A stretch of DNA of 64,000 nucleotides from assembly GCA_016790965.1 (NCBI GenBank), contig JAEUNZ010000029.1, forward strand, positions 1 to 64,000, read 5' to 3'. Below are positions 41,431 through 49,258 of the stretch, in pieces. Every line of letters starts with the position of its first letter. The first letter of the stretch is position 1. The notes beneath the pieces are model-generated. The model was not told the origin of the DNA, searched no databases, and was given only the letters and a program-made list of their open reading frames with translations. The DNA is from SSSZ01 sp016790965. GTDB lineage: Bacteria; Pseudomonadota; Gammaproteobacteria; Burkholderiales; Rhodocyclaceae. Made by a program: the position numbers and the translations under genes.

Positions 41431-42584
41431 GGGAAGGGGGGAGGGGGGTCCGCATCGCCCTGGTGGCGGGCGAGGCCTCCGGCGATCTGCTGGCCAGCCA
41501 CCTGCTGGCAGCCCTGCGGCAGCGGCTGCCGGCGGCAAAGTTCTTCGGTATCGGCGGGCCTCGCATGGAGGGGCAGGGCTTCGAGGCCTGGTGGCCGGCG
41601 GAGAAACTGGCCGTGCGGGGGTATTTCGAAGTCCTCAAGCACTATCGGGAAATCGCCGGCATCCGGCGGGCGCTCAAGAAGCGGCTCCTCGCTGACCCGC
41701 CTGACCTGTTCATCGGGGTCGACGCGCCGGACTTCAACCTGGATCTCGAAGCGGGCCTGAAGCGCCGTGGGATCCGCACCATCCATTTCATCAGCCCGTC
41801 GATCTGGGCGTGGCGTGGCGGTCGCATCAAGTCCATAGGCCGCGCGGTGGATAAGGTTCTGGCCCTGTTCCCCATGGAACCTCCCCTCTACCAGAAGGCC
41901 GGTATTCCCGTTGCGTACGTCGGTCACCCCATGGCCGACACCATTCCCTTGACCACCGACAAGGCCCTGGTGCGTGAACGCCTGGGTTTGCCGCTGGCAG
42001 CACCCATCTTTGCCCTGCTGCCGGGCTCCCGGCAGTCGGAACTCCAGTACATGGCCGCCACCTTCGTTGCGACGGCTAAAGTGCTGCACGAGCGCCATTA
42101 CCCCAACGCCCGTTTCCTGGTGCCCCTGGCCACGCGGGAAACCCGCTTGCTCTTCGAAGAAGCGCTCTATGCGGGCCAAGCGACGGATCTGCCCTTCCGC
42201 CTCCTCTTCGGCCATGCCCAGGATGCCCTTGGGGCGGCCGATGTAGCCCTGGTGGCCAGTGGAACGGCGACCCTGGAAGCCGCCCTGGTCAAGCGGCCCA
42301 TGGTCATCACCTACAAGGCTTCCCGGGCCTCCGCCTGGTTCATGCGTCGCATGGCCTACCTCCCCTACGTGGGCCTGCCCAATATTCTCGCCGGGCGTTT
42401 CGTGGTGCCGGAGCTCTTGCAGGAAGACGCCACGCCCGAAAATCTGGCTGCCGCTCTGGTCAAGCTCTACGAGGACAAGGCGGGGGCCGAGGAACTCGTG
42501 GCGGTCTTTACCGACATCCACCTGCAGTTGCGGCAGGACACCGCCGCGCGGGCTGCCGATGCGGTTCTGGAATGCCTGAACTGA
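41427..42584 (+). CDS. lpxB: Lipid-A-disaccharide synthase LpxB
   Basis: The 385-residue GT-B glycosyltransferase joins two lipid A precursors. It has VAGEASGDLLASHLL near the start, then FGIGGPRMEGQGF, HFISPSIWAWRGGRIKSI and LLPGSRQSEL. Start ATG at 41427 overlaps lpxA by 4 bases; its end overlaps rnhB by 13 bases. Confidence 0.96.
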   Translation: MREGGRGVRIALVAGEASGDLLASHLLAALRQRLPAAKFFGIGGPRMEGQGFEAWWPAEKLAVRGYFEVLKHYREIAGIRRALKKRLLADPPDLFIGVDAPDFNLDLEAGLKRRGIRTIHFISPSIWAWRGGRIKSIGRAVDKVLALFPMEPPLYQKAGIPVAYVGHPMADTIPLTTDKALVRERLGLPLAAPIFALLPGSRQSELQYMAATFVATAKVLHERHYPNARFLVPLATRETRLLFEEALYAGQATDLPFRLLFGHAQDALGAADVALVASGTATLEAALVKRPMVITYKASRASAWFMRRMAYLPYVGLPNILAGRFVVPELLQEDATPENLAAALVKLYEDKAGAEELVAVFTDIHLQLRQDTAARAADAVLECLN

Positions 42585-43168
42585 GCTATCCCGACGGCCT
42601 CGTCTGCGGCATCGACGAGGCGGGGCGGGGACCCCTGGCCGGGCCTGTGGTCGCGGCGGCGGTGATTCTCGATCCACTGCGACCCATCGCCGGGCTCGAC
42701 GACTCCAAAAAACTCTCTGAAAAACGGCGGGATGCCCTCGCGCTGCGCATCAAGGAGGAGGCCCTGGCCTGGGCGGTCGCCTGGGCCACGGTGGAGGAGA
42801 TCGATTCCCTCAATATTCTTCAGGCCACGCTTCTGGCCATGGCCCGGGCGGTCGCACGGCTGGAGATTCCGCCCCAGGCCGCCCTGGTGGACGGCAATGT
42901 GCTTCCCCGCCTGAACTGTCCAGCCCAGGCCGTCGTCAAAGGGGACAGCAGCGTTGCGCCCATCGCGGCGGCCTCCATACTGGCCAAGACCAGCCGCGAT
43001 GCCGAGATGCGGCGCCTGCACGAGCGTTTTCCCCAATACGGCTTTGCCGGGCACATGGGCTATCCCACCGCAGCCCACCTGGCTGCCCTGCGTACCCACG
43101 GGGCGAGCCCCATCCATCGCCGGAGCTATGCTCCGGTCCGCGCGGTCCTTTCGGAGCATTGGTCATGA
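42572..43168 (+). CDS. rnhB: Ribonuclease HII
   Basis: The 198-residue enzyme removes ribonucleotides from DNA. It has the Asp-Glu active-site motif GIDEAGRGPLAGPVVAAAV, the DGN segment, and KGDSSVAPIAAASILAKTSRD. Its place after lpxB is conserved. It overlaps lpxB by 13 bases and the next gene by 4 bases. Confidence 0.96.
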   Translation: MPELSYPDGLVCGIDEAGRGPLAGPVVAAAVILDPLRPIAGLDDSKKLSEKRRDALALRIKEEALAWAVAWATVEEIDSLNILQATLLAMARAVARLEIPPQAALVDGNVLPRLNCPAQAVVKGDSSVAPIAAASILAKTSRDAEMRRLHERFPQYGFAGHMGYPTAAHLAALRTHGASPIHRRSYAPVRAVLSEHWS

Positions 43169-43623
43169 ACCTGCAACCCCTGTGGCTTTTCCTGCATATT
43201 GCCAGTGTGCTCGTCTGGGTGGGCGGCATGTTTTTCGCCTACGTCTGCCTGCGGCCGGCGGCGGTGGAAGTTCTGGAACCGCCGCTACGTCTTGCCCTGT
43301 GGCGCAAGGTTCTGGGACTTTTTTTCCGCTTCGTCTGGGGAGCCGTCGCACTCATTCTGGGCAGCGGCTTCATCATGCTGACGGGGCTGGGTTTTGCCGT
43401 CGCGCCCCTTCATATCCATCTCATGTTCGCCCTGGGCCTGGTCATGGTCGCGGTCTTCGTCGGCGTCGTCACCGTCCCCTATGTGGCGCTGAACGAGGCG
43501 GTCGAGCGCAGGGACTGGCCGGCGGGGGCGGCGGCTCTGGGGCGTATCCGCAAGCTGGTGGGATTCAACCTCGCGCTGGGTTTTCTCACGGTGGCCACCG
43601 CGACCCTGGGCCGGTGGCTGTAG
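43165..43623 (+). CDS. CopD-like four-helix membrane protein
   Basis: The 152-residue protein has about four transmembrane helices and the N-terminal LFLHIASVLVWVGGMFFAY, resembling CopD/YubP-like integral membrane proteins that often carry haem- or copper-binding histidines. The conserved-looking H10 sits in the first helix, and HIHLMFALG in the third. It is translationally coupled to rnhB (ATGA). Its function is not established. Confidence 0.75.
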   Translation: MNLQPLWLFLHIASVLVWVGGMFFAYVCLRPAAVEVLEPPLRLALWRKVLGLFFRFVWGAVALILGSGFIMLTGLGFAVAPLHIHLMFALGLVMVAVFVGVVTVPYVALNEAVERRDWPAGAAALGRIRKLVGFNLALGFLTVATATLGRWL

Positions 43624-43662
43624 CGCGGGCATTTTGCTTCCGTTTGAATCGAGACTTCCCGC

Positions 43663-44433
43663 TTGAACCGCATCGAATCCCGTGACAATCCCCTTGTCCG
43701 GCGCCTGCGGCGCCTGGGCGATTCGGCCCGGGATTGCCGCAAGGAAGGGAGAACGCTCCTGGAAGGATTCCACCTGGTTGCAGCCTACGAGGAGACCCTG
43801 GGGCCTGTGGAGACCCTGGTGGTGAGCGATACCGGGCTAAACTCCCCTGAAATCGCCGCCTACGTCGCGAAGCGGCAGATCGTCTCCATGCCGGACGGAC
43901 TATTCCGCAGTCTGGGCACCCTGGAGAACCCCAGCGGTCTTCTGGCTCTGGCTTCCATTCCCAAGGCTCCGGGTCCACCTCCCCAGGACGAAGACTGCGT
44001 ACTCCTGGATGGGGTACAGGATCCCGGCAACGTCGGCACCTTGATCCGAACCGCGGTGGCGGCGGGATTCCGCCACCTCGTTCTCTCCCCGGGGTGCGCC
44101 GGCGCTTGGCTACCCAAGGTGCTGCGGGCGGGTCAGGGGGCGCATTTTTCGGCGGCCGTGTATGAGGACGCCGATCTGGGAAGCTTTCTCGCCGGCTATC
44201 GCGGTCGCGTTGCCGCGACCTGCCTGAGCGAGAGCGTGTCCCTGTGGGATGCGGCGCTGGAAGCTCCCCTGGCCTGGGTCTTCGGCGCAGAAGGGCGGGG
44301 CGTTGGCCCTGCGCTCCTGGAGCGGGCGTGCATCCGGGTCCGCATTCCCATGTCCGCCGGGGTCGAATCCCTCAATGTCGGCGCGGCGGCGGCAGTGTGC
44401 CTCTTCGAGACTCAGCGCAGGCGCAGTTCCTGA
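43663..44433 (+). CDS. SpoU/TrmH-family RNA 2'-O-methyltransferase
   Basis: The 256-residue protein has a substrate-binding N-terminal part and the knotted SPOUT domain. VLLDGVQDPGNVGTLIRTA, WVFGAEGRGVGP and VRIPMSAGVESLNVGAAAAV are the three diagnostic motifs. It probably methylates rRNA or tRNA ribose; the target is not predictable. The start appears to be TTG at 43663 (LNRIESRDNPLV). It is the last gene of the long envelope operon and overlaps convergent ppsR by 22 bases. Confidence 0.9.
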   Translation: MNRIESRDNPLVRRLRRLGDSARDCRKEGRTLLEGFHLVAAYEETLGPVETLVVSDTGLNSPEIAAYVAKRQIVSMPDGLFRSLGTLENPSGLLALASIPKAPGPPPQDEDCVLLDGVQDPGNVGTLIRTAVAAGFRHLVLSPGCAGAWLPKVLRAGQGAHFSAAVYEDADLGSFLAGYRGRVAATCLSESVSLWDAALEAPLAWVFGAEGRGVGPALLERACIRVRIPMSAGVESLNVGAAAAVCLFETQRRRSS

Positions 44434-45224
44434 AGCACGGTGGTGGCAATTTCCTCGATGGATTTGCTGGAAGAATCCAGCCAGCGGATGCCTTCACGGC
44501 GCATCATCTTTTCGGCCTCGATCACTTCGTGGCGGCAATTGGCCAGGGAGGCATAGCGGCTGTTGGGACGCCTTTCCTCACGGATACTGGCCAGGCGCTC
44601 CGGCTGGATGGTCAGGCCGAAAAGCTTGGGGCGGTGTTTCTCCAGGGTTCCGGGCAGGCGGCCCCGGTCGAAATCCTCCGGAATGAGCGGGAAGTTGGCC
44701 GCCTTGAGGCCGAACTGCATGGCGAGATACAGGGAGGTCGGTGTCTTGCCGCATCGGGATACGGCCACCAGGACTACGTCGGCCTGTTCCAGGTCGCGGT
44801 CGGTGATGCCGTCGTCGTGGGCCAAGGTGTAATTGATGGCCTCGATGCGCTTCTTGTAGTCCGAGCTGTCGGCGGAACCGTGGGAGCGGCCGACGGTGTG
44901 GCTCGATTTGACACCCAGTTCCGCTTCCAGCGGGGCGAGGAAAGTCTCGAAGAACGAGAGACTGAAGGCGTCGGCCTCGTGGACGATGGCCGCGAGATCC
45001 TGGTCGACCAGGGTGGTGAACACGATAGGCCGCATGCCGTCGTCCTCGCCGGTCGCATTGATGCGCAGCACGGCGTCGTGGGCCTTGGCCTTGTCGTCCA
45101 GGAAAGGAATGCGGACTTGCCGGAATTCAACATCCTCGAACTGGGTGAGCAGGCTGTGCCCGAGCGCCTCGGCGGTTAGGCCAGTGCCGTCTGAGACGTA
45201 GAAGATGGTGCGGCGTATGGTCAC
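44412..45224 (-). CDS. ppsR: PEP synthase regulatory kinase/phosphorylase
   Basis: The 270-residue DUF299 protein switches phosphoenolpyruvate synthase off and on by ADP-dependent phosphorylation and phosphate-dependent dephosphorylation. It has FYVSDGTGLTAEALGHSLL at the N terminus and a P-loop-like VAVSRCGKTPTSLYLA (153-168). Its target ppsA is in the same window at 56216-58588. The start overlaps the stop of the ankyrin gene by 4 bases, and the 3' end overlaps the methyltransferase gene. Confidence 0.93.
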   Translation of the reverse strand: MTIRRTIFYVSDGTGLTAEALGHSLLTQFEDVEFRQVRIPFLDDKAKAHDAVLRINATGEDDGMRPIVFTTLVDQDLAAIVHEADAFSLSFFETFLAPLEAELGVKSSHTVGRSHGSADSSDYKKRIEAINYTLAHDDGITDRDLEQADVVLVAVSRCGKTPTSLYLAMQFGLKAANFPLIPEDFDRGRLPGTLEKHRPKLFGLTIQPERLASIREERRPNSRYASLANCRHEVIEAEKMMRREGIRWLDSSSKSIEEIATTVLQELRLR

Positions 45225-45844
45225 GGCGCGCTCCTGGGCTTGGCGTCTTTGAGGTGAGCGGCTGTAACCGGGTGCTGGTTGCGTGAGGCGAGGTCGAACG
45301 AGGTGCTGCCGGAATTGTCCTTGGCAGACGGATCGGCACCATGTTCGATCAACAGGCGGACCATTTCAGGCTGCCCGGTGGCGGCCGCCAAGTGAAGGGC
45401 ACTGGTGCGGTCGGCAGCGGTTGCCTTGACATCGGCCCCCATGGTGATGAGGATTTCCGCCTCCTGGTAGGATCCAGCGAGAATCGCGGCATGCAAGGGT
45501 GTCATGCCGGCGCGGTCCCGGGCTTCCAATTGTGCTCCTCGGGCGATGAGAAGGAGAGAAGTCCGCTGCCTGCCGTAGAAGGCGGCCATGTGCAGCGGGG
45601 TACGGCCTAGGGCGTCCTGAACGTTGACATCCGCACCCTTATCGAGCAGTTTCTTCACCGCGGCCAGTTCTCCCTCTATAGCCGCCGCCGCCAGCGGCGA
45701 TTGGGGAGTCGCCGAACTGATCGACACTTCGCCCGTCGCTTTGCCCGCCATGGCGTTTTCCGAGCCGCTATTGCAAGCCGAGAGAGCGAAGGCCGCCGCA
45801 GTGAGAGGTACCATGAACCAATGAATCTGAAACGCACTACCCAT
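45221..45844 (-). CDS. Ankyrin-repeat lipoprotein
   Basis: The 207-residue protein has a lipobox-type signal (LTAAAFALSAC) and about four ankyrin repeats (for example DALGRTPLHMAAFYGRQRTS, DRAGMTPLHAAILAGSYQEA, and DRTSALHLAAATGQPEMVRL). ATG at 45844 has GGAGG a few bases upstream; the in-frame codon at 45871 has no such site. It would be anchored in the periplasm and serve for protein binding. It is coupled to ppsR by a 4-base overlap, an unexpected partner. Confidence 0.8.
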   Translation of the reverse strand: MGSAFQIHWFMVPLTAAAFALSACNSGSENAMAGKATGEVSISSATPQSPLAAAAIEGELAAVKKLLDKGADVNVQDALGRTPLHMAAFYGRQRTSLLLIARGAQLEARDRAGMTPLHAAILAGSYQEAEILITMGADVKATAADRTSALHLAAATGQPEMVRLLIEHGADPSAKDNSGSTSFDLASRNQHPVTAAHLKDAKPRSAP

Positions 45845-45954
45845 GCTGCCTCCGGAAACCGAAGCGCCCATGCCGGGCGGTTGTAGGGAGCGGCAATTTT
45901 ACGGGACTTCGGCAGCCCTGGGCAGGCGTAAGACGTGCCGGGGGGGACTCCCTG

Positions 45955-48717
45955 TCAGCCGCTGTTGCGCAAGCCCGCGGCGACGCCGTTGATGGTGAGA
46001 TGGATGCCCCGTGCCACCCGTTCGTCGGTGTCGCCGGCCCGGTGCCGCTTGAGGAGCTCCACCTGCAAGTGGTTCAGTGGGTCCATATAGGGAAAGCGCT
46101 GCTGGATGGAGCGTTTCAGGAGCGGATTGTCGGCCAGGAAGTCGTCTTGCTCGGCGATGGCCAGAAGGTGTCGGCGGGTGAGCGCCCATTCGTTCCGGAT
46201 GGCGCCGAATACCCGCTCCCTCAGGTCGCTATCGCTCACCAACTCCGCGTAGCGGGAGGCGATGGCGAGGTCGGTCTTGGCCAGGACCATGTCCATGTTC
46301 GAGAGCAAGGTTTTGAAGAAGGGCCAGGCACGGGCCATGCGGCGTAGGGTGGCGAGGCCGTCGGGGTTCTCCTGGAGCCAGGTCTCCACCGCCGTACCGA
46401 AGCCGTACCAGCCGGGGAGCATGAGGCGGCACTGGGCCCAGCTGAAGACCCAGGGAATGGCCCGCAGGTCTTCGATACGGTCGGAGGCCTTGCGGGAGGC
46501 CGGCCGGCTGCCGATATTCAGGTGGGCGATTTCCGACACCACGGTCGATTGGCGGAAATACTGGGTGAATCCCTCGGTTTCATAGACCAGGCCGCGGTAG
46601 GCGCCGAAGGCGAGGGCCGACAGGCGGTCCAGGACCGGATGGAAAGCTTCCGCCGGTTCGACCCGGTTTTCGTGGTCGGTGAGGCTCGCTTCCAGGGTGG
46701 CGGCCAGCAGCACCTCCAGGTTGCGGCGGCCGGTGCCCGGGTTGCCGTATTTGGTGGAAATGACCTCACCCTGTTCGGTGAGTCGAATCTGGCCCGAGAC
46801 GGCGCCGGCCGGCTGGGCCAGAATGGCCTGATAGCTGGGGCCGCCGCCACGGCCGACGGAGCCGCCCCGGCCATGGAAGAGCCTGAGGCGAACGCCATGG
46901 GTGCGGCACACCCGGGTCAGGTCGATTTCGGCCTTGTACAGCTCCCAGCCGGAAGTAAGAAAGCCGCCGTCCTTGTTGCTATCGGAGTAGCCCAGCATGA
47001 CCTCCTGCTCGAAGTCGCGGGCGGCCAGCAATTCGCGGTAGGCGGGCAGGCGGAAGAGCGTATCCATGGTGGCGGCGGCCTTTTGCAGGTCGCCGATGGT
47101 CTCGAACAGGGGGATGATGTTCATGTCCAGGCGCGGTTTGGCGCCGGGCCGCAGGAGGCCGGATTCCTTGAGCAGCAGCGCGACTTCCAGCAGGTCGGAG
47201 ACGCCGTCGGTCTTGGAAATGATGCAGTTGGGCAGGGCTGCGTCGCCATAGCGTCCCCGCAGCTCCCGGGCGGCGAAGAAGATGGCCAGTTCGCCCCGGG
47301 TTTCTTCGCAATACTCCAGGTGGGGGGAGTAAAGCGGGCGGGGCGTGACCAGCTCCTGGGTCAGCAGGGCGATGCGGTCGGGCTCGTGGAGGGCCTCATA
47401 GTCGGGGCAGCGACCAGCGGCGGCCAGCAAGTCGGCGACGCTGCGGGCATGGACGTCGGAATTCTGGCGCAGGTCGATGGGTGCCAGGTGGAAGCCGAAA
47501 ATCTGGACGGCCCGGATCAGGCGCCGCAGGCGGCCTCCCGCAAGCCGGGTGCTGCCGTTGGCGTTGAGGGAGGCGGCGACGATCTTGAGATCCTTGCGCA
47601 GGTCGGTCGCCGACGGGTAGGGCGCCGCCTCGCCCACGGCGTGGCGCAGGGGCTCCAGGCGGTCCAGTTGGCGGGCTGTGGCGGCCAGACGGGCATAGAC
47701 GCCGGTCAGGGCGCGGCGGTAGGGTTCGTCCGCCCGCTGGGGGGATTTGTCCGGCGAGGCCTCGGCCAGTGCTTCGAGCTCCGGCGTTACCTTGATCAGC
47801 AGGCTGGACATGGGCAGTTCGCCCCCCAGTTCGTGGATTTCGCTCAGGTAGAAGTCGAGGGTCGCGGCCGATTGCAGGCGCAGGGCCTCGCGCAGGATGT
47901 CCGCGGTGACGAAGGGGTTGCCGTCCCGGTCGCCGCCGATCCAGCTCCCCACCCGGAAGAAGGGTGGTAGCGCCCAGCGTTCGCCAGGGTAGCGGGTGCT
48001 GAGCTGGTCGGCCACCTGGATGTAGAGATTGGGCAGTTCGGTAAAGAACGTGTTGGTGAAATAACCGACGCCGTTCTTCACCTCGTCGATCACCTTGAGG
48101 CGCACCGAACGCAGCATGCGGGTTTGCCACAGTGTGAGCACGGCGGCGGCCAGGCCGGCGTCGTTGTCGGCCCGCTCTTCCGGCGTCAGGCGCTGGCGGT
48201 CCCGCTGGTCGAGGAGGCGCTCGATCTCCCGCTGGCTTTGCAGGGTGCTCTGGCGCTGCACCTCGGTGGGATGGGCGGTGAGTACCGGCGAAATGAGCGC
48301 GTGGGCGCAGAAATCGGCCACCGCCTCGCGGCCGACACCAGCCTCGGCAAGGCGGTCGAGGGCGTAGGGCAGGCTGCCCTCCCGCGGCTTTGATCCGGCC
48401 AGGTCGTGGGCCCGGCGCCGGCGGATGTGGTGCTGATCCTCGGCGATGTTGGCCAGTTGCAGAAAATAGCTGAAGGCCCGTACCACGGCCTGGGTGGTGT
48501 CCCGGGGCAGGGGGTCGAGGAGGGCGGCGAGTTCGGCACGGGCGGCGGGGTCGCCGTCCCGGGCAAAACGCACCGCCGTCTGGCGGACCTGCTCCACGAT
48601 GGCAAACACGGCCTCGCCCTCCTGCTCGCGCACGGTATCGCCCAGGAGGCGGCCGAGGAGGCGGATGTCGGAGCGGAGGGGTTCGTCCTTGTTTTCTTCG
48701 TGGAGTGCGTTCGTCAT
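45955..48717 (-). CDS. ppc: Phosphoenolpyruvate carboxylase
   Basis: The 920-residue enzyme forms oxaloacetate from PEP and bicarbonate. It contains the catalytic His in VLTAHPTEVQRQ, LGYSDSNKDGG and FHGRGGSVGRGGGP, and the C-terminal RNSG ending typical of the family. ATG at 48717 overlaps the uspA stop (TGATG); the longer open frame upstream lies in uspA and is rejected. It forms the anaplerotic exit of the PEP pool handled by ppsA. Confidence 0.97.
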   Translation of the reverse strand: MTNALHEENKDEPLRSDIRLLGRLLGDTVREQEGEAVFAIVEQVRQTAVRFARDGDPAARAELAALLDPLPRDTTQAVVRAFSYFLQLANIAEDQHHIRRRRAHDLAGSKPREGSLPYALDRLAEAGVGREAVADFCAHALISPVLTAHPTEVQRQSTLQSQREIERLLDQRDRQRLTPEERADNDAGLAAAVLTLWQTRMLRSVRLKVIDEVKNGVGYFTNTFFTELPNLYIQVADQLSTRYPGERWALPPFFRVGSWIGGDRDGNPFVTADILREALRLQSAATLDFYLSEIHELGGELPMSSLLIKVTPELEALAEASPDKSPQRADEPYRRALTGVYARLAATARQLDRLEPLRHAVGEAAPYPSATDLRKDLKIVAASLNANGSTRLAGGRLRRLIRAVQIFGFHLAPIDLRQNSDVHARSVADLLAAAGRCPDYEALHEPDRIALLTQELVTPRPLYSPHLEYCEETRGELAIFFAARELRGRYGDAALPNCIISKTDGVSDLLEVALLLKESGLLRPGAKPRLDMNIIPLFETIGDLQKAAATMDTLFRLPAYRELLAARDFEQEVMLGYSDSNKDGGFLTSGWELYKAEIDLTRVCRTHGVRLRLFHGRGGSVGRGGGPSYQAILAQPAGAVSGQIRLTEQGEVISTKYGNPGTGRRNLEVLLAATLEASLTDHENRVEPAEAFHPVLDRLSALAFGAYRGLVYETEGFTQYFRQSTVVSEIAHLNIGSRPASRKASDRIEDLRAIPWVFSWAQCRLMLPGWYGFGTAVETWLQENPDGLATLRRMARAWPFFKTLLSNMDMVLAKTDLAIASRYAELVSDSDLRERVFGAIRNEWALTRRHLLAIAEQDDFLADNPLLKRSIQQRFPYMDPLNHLQVELLKRHRAGDTDERVARGIHLTINGVAAGLRNSG

Positions 48718-49163
48718 CAGTGCTTGCGGACCAGGAGGGTGGAAACGGGAGAGAGGCGGACCAATTGCTCGGCCACGGACCCGATGATAAGGCGTTCCAG
48801 GCCCCGGCGGCCATGGGTGCCGATGACGATGAGATCGGCCTGCCATTCCTTGGCCGCCTCGACGATGACTTCCGAGACGCGCTTGTTGCTGGCTTCCAGC
48901 AGGCGGGTCTCGGCGGGCATGTCGGTAAGCGTGGCGCTGGCCTCGTCGAGGAGCTTCCTGCCGGCGTCCACGATGGCCTGGCGGGCGTGGTCCAGGTTGA
49001 GGGTGGTGCTGAGGGTGCGGTGGTGCATGCCCATCAGGGTTTCGTCGGCCACGTGGACGATGCACAGGGCAGCCCCGTAGGTCTTGGCAATATGGGCAGC
49101 TTCGGCCAGGGCGCAGCGGGAGGTTTCGCTGTCGTCGATGGCGATGAGGACTTTCTTGTACAC
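48717..49163 (-). CDS. Universal stress protein, UspA family
   Basis: The 148-residue protein starts VYKKVLIAIDDSETSRCALAEA and ends with the ATP-binding motif GTHGRRGLERLIIGSVAEQL, so it is probably a nucleotide-binding Usp dimer. GTG at 49163 has AAGGAG six bases upstream; the longer frame to 49289 is not supported. It is coupled to ppc by TGATG. Confidence 0.92.
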   Translation of the reverse strand: MYKKVLIAIDDSETSRCALAEAAHIAKTYGAALCIVHVADETLMGMHHRTLSTTLNLDHARQAIVDAGRKLLDEASATLTDMPAETRLLEASNKRVSEVIVEAAKEWQADLIVIGTHGRRGLERLIIGSVAEQLVRLSPVSTLLVRKH

Positions 49164-49258
49164 GGCTTCTCCTTGATGGTCTTGAAGGGTGAAAGTTAGC
49201 AAATCTTCGGTAGCGTGCCTGTTGGGGAAAACACCTGTCCTGAGGTAAGTCGAAGGGC

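Noticed and set aside
48718..49065. Extension of the ppc frame to 1036 residues
   Set aside because: The extra part lies over uspA and lacks PEP carboxylase similarity; the TGATG start at 48717 gives the normal length.
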